This document shows positions 21,795 through 33,106 of a DNA stretch of 64,000 nucleotides, one piece after another. Position numbers and translations under genes: made by a program. Origin of the DNA: Calonectria ilicicola (taxonomy: Eukaryota > Ascomycota > Sordariomycetes > Hypocreales > Nectriaceae). Each line of letters begins with the position of its first letter. Within the stretch, counting starts at the first letter, position 1. The notes below the pieces were generated by a model, which was given only the letters and a program-made list of their open reading frames with translations, did not search any database and was not told the DNA's origin. The DNA lies in the NCBI GenBank assembly GCA_020809705.1, contig CP085830.1, positions 4,092,001 to 4,156,000 of the forward strand. Reading direction: 5' to 3'.

Positions 21795-24700
21795 TTAAAC
21801 GGCTCGACCAAGTTGGCCATTCGGGTTCTCGCCTTCCTCTGCTGGGGGAGGGAATCGAGATCGTTGATACTGGTCGTAACTGGCTCGAGGTTGAAAGCTT
21901 GGCCTTGGGGAGTGAGGACTCCTGGCTTGACTTTGACTCGTTCGTGCTACACCAAGCTCCTGTCGACCCCGCTCCTCTTTGGCCTCACCACCTTCCTTTA
22001 GACCCTCCTCAAGATGATCCACATAATTATCAAAAAGACCATGGACCTCGTTATCTTTTTCGATACGCTGCATTAAATCTTGGTCGGTCGGGAAGTACAC
22101 CCGTCGGATTGCCTGTACAACGAGCTCTAGCACAACCAGCGAGGCGAGTTCCAAAAGGACTACGGTCCACCACTGTAGCTCTCGGCCAAAGTTGTTAATG
22201 AAGGAATCACGAACAATGTAGGGTCCGACTCGTAGCGGGTATGCGGCCGAAAGAACCAGCATCCAAAGGAACCATCCAGCCACCGAAATGACAAAGCCAG
22301 CAAAAGTGATGATTGTTTTGCTGTGTAGCTCCAGGACCCTGAATGGACTGTTAGCGAAAGGCACCAAATATCATGCAGTATATACTCACAGTAGTTTAAA
22401 GTTAATAAAGACCACCGCAACTGTAAAGCTGACCATACCCATGGCAAATAGACTCGTGTCATCATCCGAGTAGTCATCTCGGTATACCAACCAAGTGAAG
22501 TACCAGATAATAAAGCTGCCAATTGTGCCCATAATCATCCATCCGAGATACTGAAAGTAGCTAAAGCCCTGTCCTCTCTGCCCAAACGAGTACAGTTCGG
22601 GCACTGCCAATAGAGTATCGGCCGAGAGATCCCTCTCGAAAATACCAAGTAAGATGACTGGTAATGAGGTAAATGCACTGTTGAAAACCGTCAAGCTCCA
22701 CGACTCGTACAACGACGTGCCAGAGTAGCCGTTCTGCACTTGATAGTGCGCTTGAACGAGGAAAAAGAGGATTTCCTTCCAAAACGTGGCCAAGACATAC
22801 TTGCCTGTTCTCATATAGTTCCATCGACCATGAACCAGAAGAAGCTTCTGCAGGAAACGGAATTGTGCGATTGAGTAATCTGAGATTCGTGACGCTTGGA
22901 GTCCCTCACGACCCGAGATACCAATACCAACGTGAGACTCTTGGATCATACCAATATCGTTTGCACCATCGCCGATTGCCAATGTCATGCTCTTCGGAAC
23001 GTACAAGCGAATGGATTTCACAAGGTTGGCTTTTTGCGATGGGGAGGCACGGCAGCAAATAACAGAGTCAACACGCACGACGAGATCGTAGAATAGCATC
23101 GCGAGATCATCATCTGCATCCACAGCCGCAAGAGTTTGTCCGTCAATGACAACAACAGAATGAGGAACCATTCCGCGGGAAACATCCGTCAAAGTTGAAG
23201 TTATCATCTCTCGCAAGTTTCCCAAGGTCACGTCAAGGACGTATAGCTCTGAGTAAGGCTTACAAACGCGAGCAGAGTGTCCGATATTGATAGCAGTCTC
23301 ACGCTTGTCACCGGTAAGCATCCACACCTTGATATTGGCTCGACGAAGCTTGTCGATTGTGTCTGGAACACCTTCCTGAAGCTTGTCTTCAATAGCGGTA
23401 GCTCCTGCGAGGTCAAACTTTTGTTCGATGAGCTCACCGGCTTCTTCGATGCGTTCCTGTCGATCATCTAAGCTGGTTTCTGCCTCTCTGTAAAGTTCCT
23501 TCCAGTGGGCATAGGACTCCTCGTCAATGTAGCGGTATGCGTAAAGGAGAGTTCGTAGACCTTCAGAAGCAAAGTCATCGATATGCTGGAAGCATCTCTC
23601 GAAAATGGCACTGTCGTTGGCAGCTACAGATTCATCAACCAGGTTGTCGGCTGTGCCAGACGGCATGGGACCGAAGCTGAACCTTTGTGACACAGGGCTG
23701 GTAGGGCTAACAGGGCTCATCGGATCAGGCGAAAGCAAGGGAGATCGCAAAAGATCTGCCGAAGCCCTTGGAGATCGGGGACTAGTGACAAATTGGGATG
23801 CAGATATTCTTGACGGTTCCGTGGATCTTCTTCCAAGGCTGAGTCTGAGACTCTCACGCTTACCCGAGGACTCAGCTCGCTTCAAGCCGAAGCTATTTCT
23901 CGGGCTTCCGGGATTACTGGAGGCCTGAGCACTCAACCGTCGAATTATCTTGTCCTGCTCGAAAGTCCTGCGCACACTAGCTCTGCGGCCAATATCTTGT
24001 GCCGCTTGCTCAGCAATATGGCTCAACTTCAGCCGAGACATGATGACATTGTCGGCTCCTTTGCAAAAGACACAAATTCGGCCGTCAGGCATCCGAATAA
24101 TGATGGTCATTCTCTTTCTCTTGCTGCTGAACTCGATTACATCTAGAACCTGGTATGTTTCCGTCTGGGTATTACCATCCGCATCGAGAGTTCGAAGTTT
24201 GATGGATTGTGCTGGGCGATCAATCACAATGTAGCCTAAATCTTTGGCTGCCTCAACAAGAGCCAACTCATCGGGGGACGAAGCTTGATATTCAATGTCC
24301 CCATTGTCCTTGATCTCTGGCAAACAAGTGTGACAAAGAGCGATACAAAGTAGAAAATGCTTGGCCCTGCGAGAAAAAGCTGTGTTGGGTTTTCTGCGGA
24401 TGTAGTCAAGCAAGTCCTCAGTCTTCATTTCAGGTCCATGATTTGGGTCTGCACTGGATTTCCATTGTGAACCATATAGCGAAGAAGTCCTAGAAGGCGC
24501 TAGCCTTGTTTGCGGCCCGACATCCATGACAGATTCATCGTCGTAGTCAACAGACTTGGCTGCTATCATGGAGGGAGGTCGTGTCTTTTCTTTTGATTTT
24601 CCTTTCTTGGGCTTCTGCGACGCCTCAATCTTCTTGCGCTTGATTTCCTCATCTCTGTGGACGTCCATGTCATGGAGACACGCCACACCCGCTACAGTGA

Positions 24701-26588
24701 GTTTGCGGAATCGCATGATATTTTCCGTCAGTGTACCCGTTTTGTCTGAAAACACATAGCTGACCTGACCCAAGTTTTCGAGAATCGTAGTCGTGTTGGC
24801 CACCATTGGAGTATCTGTGACTGGGTCATACATGTCGGTATCCTGTAGGAGGAGAAGCTGGCCCAGCTTGACGATTTCGAGACTGATATACAGCGACAGA
24901 GGGATCAGTGTGTTAAACATGATGAGGTAGCCGAAAAAGATTTCTTTGAAAGGGATGTTTCGACGGAGGTAAAATGCAAATTTTTCAGTCCTGTCTTTCC
25001 AGAGATAATACCCAATGGTCAAACCAATGCCGAGCATGAGTACAATGACGATTTGTACCAGAATCATATGGTTAATAATTGACTGCATGGCAGGCTTTTT
25101 AGCGCGGATATTCTTGTTCGCATTCATGCGAATTTTGCACTCCTCGCCGGTGTTGATAACGAGACCAATGGCCTCGGTGGTGTTTCGGAGCGTGGATCCA
25201 CGATAAACGACATTGCTCAGAGACAGGGGCACTGTTTCGTCGCCGATAGTGACTCTGCCATCGTAGCTATAAAGATCTAGGTTGGGATCTTCGGAGACGA
25301 CAATGGCTTGGGTTGCGCGAAGTCCATCAATAGTATTGCAACGTTCGGCAAGTAAAGTGCATGCTTGCTTGCTCTTCAGATTAGTCTCGCCGTCAAGGGC
25401 CATGGTTTCGATATAGGCAACGCCGTTGGGCCCAGTTGCATGAAGAATAACAATGTCAGCGGGGACTGCTTCATCGCGGCGAAGGCGGACCACGTCGCCA
25501 ACTCGGATCTGCTCCCATTGCACCGCGACCCATTCATCGTTGTTAGAGTTGCCTACAGTTCCAGTTTCCAGATCATCAAGCATATGCTCTTCACCATTTT
25601 CACGTTCCTTCTCTTTTCGCATCTGTCTTCTGATCTTCCGCTCGGCACGTTTCATGGCGGCCTTATCAACATGATCCGCTAGAACCCAGGCGTGACTGCG
25701 ATTTTCCAGACGATCAAGTCTATAGCGCCGATAATCATCATAGCCTTCCTTGGCCATACTGAAGGCAACAAAAACACCCAAGGGAGCAATTGTAGTCCAA
25801 CGACCAACAGTACTTAGACCAGGGATCAACTGGAGGATACCCATAACTAGGAAGTAAAAGTTACCGAGCTTGCTAAACTGAAAGATGAGCTGTTTTGGAA
25901 TGAAGTCATAGACGGTGTATCGACTGGATCGGATAAAGTTGCTGATGTAAGGCTTGCTGCTCCGTTCATCGACAAAACTACTAGGGTTTTGGTGTGTTAA
26001 GTTGAGTGGAATATGACGACCATCTTCCGAGGGAGGAAGCGGTTTTCGACGGAGAATAGTTTCAATAACAATACTTTGGTACAGAGCCATGACCTTGTCC
26101 TTCCATGTGTCCTGGCGCCTAAGCGCCCTCGCTTTTTTGCTCTTGCGAGCTTTTCTCTTACGAAGGTATTCCCTTACATTGTCGCGCATAGAGGTATCTT
26201 TAACCTGGGTGCCTTGCTGAAACGAGGTCTTATCGATTGGTTGATTGTAAGCATCATCCATCGATTCTGGGGGCGCGGCGGCGGAGTTTGTAGAGAGGAC
26301 GACTCGAGAAGGAATTGTCTGTAATTCGTACTGGCGGGCAGAATCTTGTTCGCGGCGCCTGGACCTGGATCTTTGGCGGGGGTCGGGTGCGGGAGGAGGC
26401 AGATAGTCATTACCAGGTTCGTTTCGAGACTGAGGGGTGTTTCTAGGGCGGGAGAAGGATCGGGTTCTTGAGGAACCGGAAGGGAAGAGGTCGTCGACAG
26501 CTTCTTGGAAGTCTTGAGCATTGGACTCATTGTGGGCGCCGTCGGAGGACGAACGCCTCCCGGCGTTGTTTCTGTGGCTTGGAGCCAT
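21795..26588 (-). CDS. DNF3: P4-type ATPase (phospholipid flippase), Dnf3-like
   Basis: Exons 22390-26588 and 21795-22338 join (CT|G) to give 1580 residues. The N-terminal ~200 residues are Ser/Arg-rich and cytosolic. The first membrane pair includes the FSKLGNFYFLVMGILQ block. The actuator motif is DGETNLK, the P4-type M4 motif is LIPLSLYIS, the phosphorylated Asp is D615 in DKTGTLTE, and the hinge motif is GDGANDIGMI (~1206). P4-ATPases move phospholipids to the cytosolic leaflet. The M1-M2 region (GRWTT...KEGYDDYRRYRLDRLEN) and a Ser/Pro-rich insertion of ~120 residues in the nucleotide-binding domain (about 23640-24010) fit the Dnf3/DnfD branch better than Drs2, Dnf1 or Neo1. The tail after the last helices is Glu- then Ser/Pro/Arg-rich. 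Branch assignment is by recalled similarity. Confidence 0.9.
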
Positions 26589-26740
26589 GTCAAAGCCGCT
26601 GAGTTGGCATTTAGAAGGGGGTCAGGTTCGTCGCAGCTTGTTGGTCGAGGTCGAGGCCGAGATCAAGGCCGCGGGTCGAGGTCCAGTAGGTGGGCGCAGT
26701 CGCAGGTGCTGACGTACAAGTTGGCGCCGCAGTGGGGGAT

Positions 26741-26770
26741 GTCAAGTCAAGTCGAGTCGAGTCGAGTCGA
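26741..26770. repeat. (GTCAA)2(GTCGA)4 pentamer repeat
   Basis: Six tandem pentamers lie about 155 bp upstream of the flippase start codon, within its likely promoter or leader. Confidence 0.85.
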
Positions 26771-28837
26771 GAGAGCGACTCTGTGCTCGAGATGTAACAG
26801 AAAACGGGAGGGGGAGAGAAAAAAGAAAAGAAAAAAAAAAGAAAATTTGAATCGGACACTGTTGGAAGCAAGTCTCAATGCGATGCAAGGTAACAGTTAA
26901 TTATGGAAATGTCAAGTTTCGAGTATGGAGACGGGAAACGACCAAAAGCTGGAGACGAGAAAGTCCATCGTTTTGCCAATCCATCGGGCGCGCTAAGCAA
27001 CACCTTAATTACCAGCCAGCAGTTGTGGAGCGATTGGCCGCCGCCCAGATTCGGGCATGGGCGGCATGGGGGGGCATGGACCCAGCGCCATGACCAGCCT
27101 CGACAAAATGCCTGAAATGGACGAGATCATCAGCCCGCAAGCAGCATGCATGCCCGCGTTCGCCATCAAATCGCTCCCAGTCGCAGTCGCAATCACAGTG
27201 ACGACCAGAAACAAAAACAACACCAAAAACCCCCCTTCCCTCTCCTGCACCGTCACCATTGATACATGATCCTTGGAATCCTGCAGGTTTCATTCATTCA
27301 ACCTGGCACAAGTAGGGAAATGCATGCGCTGGGCTTGGTGGGCGCCATGCTAAGTTCAGGTTCGAGGCGCAGCATGCACACTCAAGTGGGCGCCAATAAG
27401 CTCCCATATGAATGAGCGGCGGGGAGACTCGAGCTTTGGACAATGGGCGACCGACCACCTCCTTGGGCTCGTCCTCGTGTAATTAGTGCAGGCTTGGAGA
27501 ACCTTGGCCGTCCGTTGGTCTCTGGGTCAATACGAGGCTTCGCCTCTGCTCTATCTAACCTTGCTTGCGTCCCCTCTCAGTAAATTCATGGCAATGGCAT
27601 TTCCCGGATCTCCCCCTACCCCTGCTTTCGTCCCGTCTTTCTGTCTCACACGGCTGGTCCGTCTCACACCACAACCGACTTGAGATACATGTGCTTCCTT
27701 TTCCAGCCTTCGTCCCCTGCGCCTCAAAATCCACGCAACCTCCGCCGGTTAGTGGTACTGTAGCTAATCCCGTTACTTCCGGCCATCATCCCCAGCGTGC
27801 GTAAACCATAAAACCAGCCTTGGCACCCTGGCTCCTTTTCGGATTTGCGACTGGCTCGGGTTGGTCGCGCATCGAGCTTTTACTGGTACAGTTCGGTTGC
27901 GCGACCTGACCCCCAAAAGCGTCTCGCTCACTCATTGCCAGCCATTGTTGCTCCTGGACATGATTTGAGACATTTTGGCCTCCCTTGTTCTACCACCTGC
28001 GTGCGCTCCATTGTCCCAAATCCCACAGCCTTTGAAACTTGGGCGGCAATCCAGGCCCAGGTCGCATTGTCCAGACCGTCTTTTTTTCTCGCGCTATTGG
28101 CCGAGTCCCGAACTCACTCTGCAAACACAGCCCAGTCTCAGGCATCTCGGCTCCTTTGGGTCGGGTAGCCGCCGTTTGCTCCCTGAGTGATATTCATAGC
28201 TGTGCGCCCCCATGTCCCAATCCTTTCAGCAGGGCTAAGCAGCCATCCATCTGCCAGATGATCTGCCCAACTCGATCGCGTCGCGCGACGTCACAAGCGG
28301 TGGCCCTGCCCGAGCAACCCGAGCATCAATCAAACTTTACCTAATCCCAATGTACCTTTGTGACGTGTCTTACCTCCCATGTGCGCTACTACGCCTCTTG
28401 CGTCTTGCGTATTTCACGATGCCACCAGCTCTCAAAACCTCAAGGTGTACCTCTGGTTAAACAAGAGTGGAGAGTCAGTGCGGCCCAGTCAGCAGTAGCC
28501 CCTCGTACATGCCTGGTTCAGTTGCCACTTTCTACACTATTACAAAAGGCCAGGTTACTTGTAGGGATCCTTCGAGTACAGCCACTGTCAGCGGGCAGCA
28601 TCAATATAGCAACAAAAGGCTATGCGTTAGTGCGCGGCTGTATTGGAGGAACCGGTGAAAGGTTTGACGTTGCAGATGACGTCGCCGCAGTACAGAAGTA
28701 AGATTAATTCAATTTTCGAGGCCAGGTTTGATAGGAATTTGCGCATAGCAGACATGTCCTCTAGTAATTATTTTGTTTGCAAAGCATTTGGCTATATATG
28801 CGTCTAGAAGTGAAGGCTTCTAATTTCCGACCCCTGG

Positions 28838-28864
28838 TGTCCTCTAACAATAGACAAGAGGACA
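28838..28864. repeat. 8-bp inverted repeat (small hairpin)
   Basis: TGTCCTCT at 28838-28845 is the exact reverse complement of AGAGGACA at 28857-28864 around an 11-nt loop. It sits at the left edge of the AT-richer core, and its function is unknown. Confidence 0.6.
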
Positions 28865-31259
28865 TTTCATGGTACGGTTCATGAAGAATAAACATCTGAC
28901 CTAGGCCCACGTGCACGCCTACCTTAATTTAAACGTTCTTTCGAAATAAGATTCTACGGTCTTGTTTTACATTGAGCCACCAGTGCTCCAGAGCAAAAAA
29001 AAAGGGGAGCAGTGATGTTAATTTTGCTGGTCAATTTACATTTAAAATCTGCTGTTAAGCTAGTACGTAGAGGAATCATAAGCCCTCTTGATACATCAGT
29101 GAGCCGTCATTTATGTCAGCAATACGTCGCAAGACGATGTACAGCACAACCTCTTTCTATTTTTCCCTGCCACCCCAATCAACTCAGAAATACAAACAAA
29201 CAAATGATAGAATATTCCTTTTTTCTTCTCGTTTACACTTATTTTATTTTGCTATTAAATTGATATGTTGGAGTAGTTGAGCTTGTTCGTGTTGAAGGTG
29301 AGGAAGTCACAAAGACACAATACCTCAAGGTACATTGTAAATGCCGATCGTCGATTGTGCCGCAAATTTACAATTAATTGAGAGCGCGAGATACACTGCG
29401 GAAACCTATTCGTCGGATATTACAAGTGCTAAATAGGAGCTTAAAAGTTCTGTTGTTGCGACCACGCATCATTTAATAGACGAGGCTATGGAGAGGAGAG
29501 CTGTTCATGATATCGACGAAGAACCAGTATAATTCAAACTTATTCTAAGACTCCTTTTTACGAGTCAAATGTGTTGGTGAATTTAAGGAATGACATGCAG
29601 ACCTGGGGGTTCATCCCTGGGTATGCAAGCCATACATATCCCGTTTTTAGGCAACTGATGCGAATTGAAGAGAAGCTTGATGGGTATTATGATATTACAG
29701 ATTCTATTATAGTGTTTGAGATCCTGTAGATATTCAACCTACTGCTCTCAAGGAACTGAAAATAGGAGGCAACGCGACAGTGAAGGATTGCCTTCTTGGG
29801 GCATCGAGAAGAAGGAGACATGAGATATACACCGAGCATTGGAATGACTAAGATGACAAATATTGAGCCGGTGTTCAACTAGTCCAGGTGAAATCCCATT
29901 GCCTTTGGTTGAATTCATTTGCCACTAAATGCGAGTTTGGACACATTAAATACGATTTTGACAACGGATAACATCTTCAAAATGTTGAAGAACGCATCAA
30001 GATAAATACAAGTTGGGTTTAATCCATGAATAAAATACCATTGAAAGCCTTTCAAAGTAGTGAGATCCTATTCAAAACAGTATCAAGAGGACTTTTGTAG
30101 ATGTACGAAAGGGGACAGGATATCGCTTGGAGGGTTCTCCTGGGTTGCGCTACAGTCTGCTAAACCGCACCCAAATGAGTACGTACTACGGCAACATTTC
30201 CATTAATAAATCATTTCACAGTTTTGTAGATCCTGTTGGGATCTTATAATGTAAAACCTTTGATAAAGTGACATAATGAAGTGATGGCCAGTGAAAAGGT
30301 GTAGCAAGTCTCAGACTAGGCTATCTAAGAGCGAAAACTAAAACATGGACCACTCATTGACATTCATTCGAGCTTGAGATTTCTTTTTAATCGGGCGTGG
30401 CCGAGAGCTCACATAATTCACATAGAGAGAGCACTGTTATGTCGTAGTGGGAATAGGACCTTGTTGGAAGGTTGGGCGTTTGATACTGCGAGCTTTGCTT
30501 CACTCCTCCGGTAGCTAAAGGCTAGACATGAGTCTCATCGAAATTGCATTTATTAGTTATAACTGCACCCGATAGAATACTGAACGAATAGGTATCATGT
30601 ATACAACAAATCAACCCATATGGAAGATATGGCGTTGGATATGGAACAATGGCATGCAGACATTCCTGTTGCAGCACGTTGGACTAATAAAAGGTTAGAG
30701 CGCAAATCATTTCATCTTGACAAAATCCGGAAAGAATTTTATAAAAGGGGGAGTAGCCGAGTAGTAAGACGCTGCCTACAAGCCAGGTGAGCCGTCACCA
30801 ACATGGTCAATGAGACTCGTGGTTTCGGCCGTTTAAGGCAGAATAAAAGGCAATCTATGAAGGTTGGATTAGTTGAATGTTGGGCTATTGAAACCAAGAA
30901 CTCTCACAGCTGTTAGAAACAGCAAAAGCCAGAACTTTTCCTTTGCCAAGGATGACGCTTGCATCAACATCAGAGTCATATCGTATATGGGAAGTTCTGA
31001 AACAAGATGGGAACTATGAGGCCGAGGTGGGCTCAATATTTATACTTCTGACTATCTCTGACTTTATTAAGAATATATAATATGTTAAGAAACCAATTTA
31101 CCACTGTTCAACGGCTCTTGGAGCGTGTGCTGGTGCTATTCACCTCGAGTTGCTGTCAGCGAGGTACACTGTTGAATTCCTGCACAAGTAGGATTATATG
31201 ATACGCACGATGTGCTAGAGGTAGCTTTCCCTAGGGCCATAAAGCTCCTCAAGGCTTTT

Positions 31260-31443
31260 GGTCTTGTTACTACAGCTTGAAGAAGCTTGCCAACGTCCTT
31301 CTTTCATGGGCGCTTCCTTCATATTTCCTAAGCGCATCAGTATGCCGGCAAAGGCCAAGGCCTAAGTCAAGTAGAGGGAATTCAGGTCCAAAGTTACTTT
31401 GCAGCTATTCAACAAGTTGACGAATAACGTCGGGGGAAGCCAT
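31260..31443 (-). pseudogene. Possible decayed coding fragment
   Basis: Reading down from a minus-strand ATG at 31443, about 57 codons give a protein-like sequence with mixed hydrophobic and charged residues, interrupted by one TAG at codon 13. Two adjacent stops follow near codon 57, and further stops come soon after. The composition (Leu/Gly/Arg-rich with an HERRTLASFFKL stretch) looks more like a former exon than random AT-rich DNA. I do not recognise a family. It could equally be a chance frame. Confidence 0.25.
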
Positions 31444-31705
31444 CTCTAGCAGACTTAGACGGGACTTCGTTGGTTGTGGATTGATAATACCTTGATAACA
31501 GCTAGGGCGAAGACAGTTGACTGTGTCGAGCCAAGTTGTATCATACAGTCATATCACCGTTGTTCCTCGTCAATTAACTCTACAATACATCCCTTGAAAG
31601 ATTGTTCCCCTGTGACTTCCGTACCTTTAGTAGCATGGAACTCAACCATCCGAAGATATCAATCTGATAGTCAAGGAAAGAAAATAAATAACAATAAGCC
31701 CCATA

Positions 31706-31742
31706 TATAAATTATTTATTTACTTTATTTATTTATTTATAA
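31706..31742. repeat. Imperfect ATTT repeat
   Basis: A short low-complexity stretch of TTTA/ATTT units in the AT-richer core of desert 2. Confidence 0.7.
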
Positions 31743-33106
31743 TTTGGCTGAAAGATGGTGGAAAAAGGTAGAGGGGGTACGATCTTTCAGGGATTGTTCT
31801 GTATACCCGATTCATACCGTACATACTGCGCATGTTTTGGCCTCGTAGACACCTTACCTTGTTGATATCATGGCTCAAAATGACGGCGCCCACCAACGGT
31901 TCCACTAATTAGAACAAATATTGAGTTCAAAATGGTAGGACTATATTCTCACGAGTTAGAATACTTCGAGTATCCTCATCGTTATGGCTGTCACAACTTC
32001 TCCATCTGTGATCACCGCCTCCAAGTCCACAACCACCAACCAACCTTTTGTTTTGAGGTTTATCTTGCTCACAACTACACTTAAGAGTTTAGCATCCGGA
32101 CGTTCTAGGGGTAGTTGATGCACAAACATCACACGTTCGTTTATACATGCGTAACAATCACAGGTGGCAAAGAGAGAGACGAGGTAAGTTGTTCGTAGCA
32201 GTGTATTTTCAAGCAGACCCGTGGGCTCATAGTTACAACGAGGTAGCTACATATTATCCATATCCATTATTGATGGGTCTCATTGCATAAGCTCAACGAG
32301 ACAAAGGCCATCAACGTGCTAGCGAAGTGTTGTTGCTAGAATCCGTTGGCTGGATATCAGTCCCGATGGTTCAGCTCCAAGTTCCCTTGTGAAGGGCCAT
32401 AGACACCTAAAAAGCTCCGCGATATTCCCAAACAAAAGGAATTCCCCATTAAAAGAAAAACCGCAACCCGAGGATCCTACCCAAGCCTCCTGGGCTTCCA
32501 CCCTGATTCCAGACATAAACGTGCAGAACAAATAATAACAAGATTAAAACACATAGTCCCCTTTTTTATCAATGTGAGATATTAAGTTCCCAATCGGCGA
32601 GAGGTGGTCGGAAAACGCCTGAGGGCTAAGCGAAGCGCCAATCGGCAAACAGAAACAACTGCCAAATGCAGTTATGGAAAAAAAGACAAAGACCACCGAA
32701 AAAGAGTTACCGCGAGAAGATTCGACAGGAAATATTTCGACGCGAAAACCGATAAAAAATATACGATCGCTGTGCTGTACCCGACAAACATGACCGATAT
32801 CGAAGAAAGGTATCGTCATGCAGGGTCATTCATGGCCGTGGATGGAGAGATTGGACCAAGTTCAATCTTCCTTCGATATCAGCTTATGGAGGATGGTTGG
32901 AGAGGAAAATCGTCGATAAAAGGAAAATAAAGTCCCACCAGGGGGACATAGAAATAGCGAAAGATGAAAAGGGTTCCCAGTGGTATAATGTGCCGTCAAA
33001 CGCCCCGTTATGATGTCTTCGACGTATCAAAGAAACACTTGAATCCAACCATGCTCATGTACACTCGCTCTATCCCGAGCAGTTTGTGTTCCAAGATTTC
33101 CTACAC

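Larger units (their letters stand above)
26589..33106. other. Gene desert 2 (about 6.5 kb) with an AT-richer core
   Basis: 26589-28690 is GC-normal and noncoding, with a pentameric repeat near 26741-26770. From about 28700 to 32950 the DNA becomes visibly AT-richer, stop codons are frequent in all frames and no gene of more than ~100 codons survives. CpA and TpG remain common, unlike the right-edge block, so this looks like slow decay rather than heavy RIP. A few fragments resemble broken coding sequence (see the pseudogene entry). The last ~150 bp are the 3' flank of the homeobox gene. Confidence 0.55.

Noticed and set aside
22390..26588. Several long plus-strand ORFs opposite the flippase
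   Set aside because: They are antisense shadows of a conserved 1580-residue protein.
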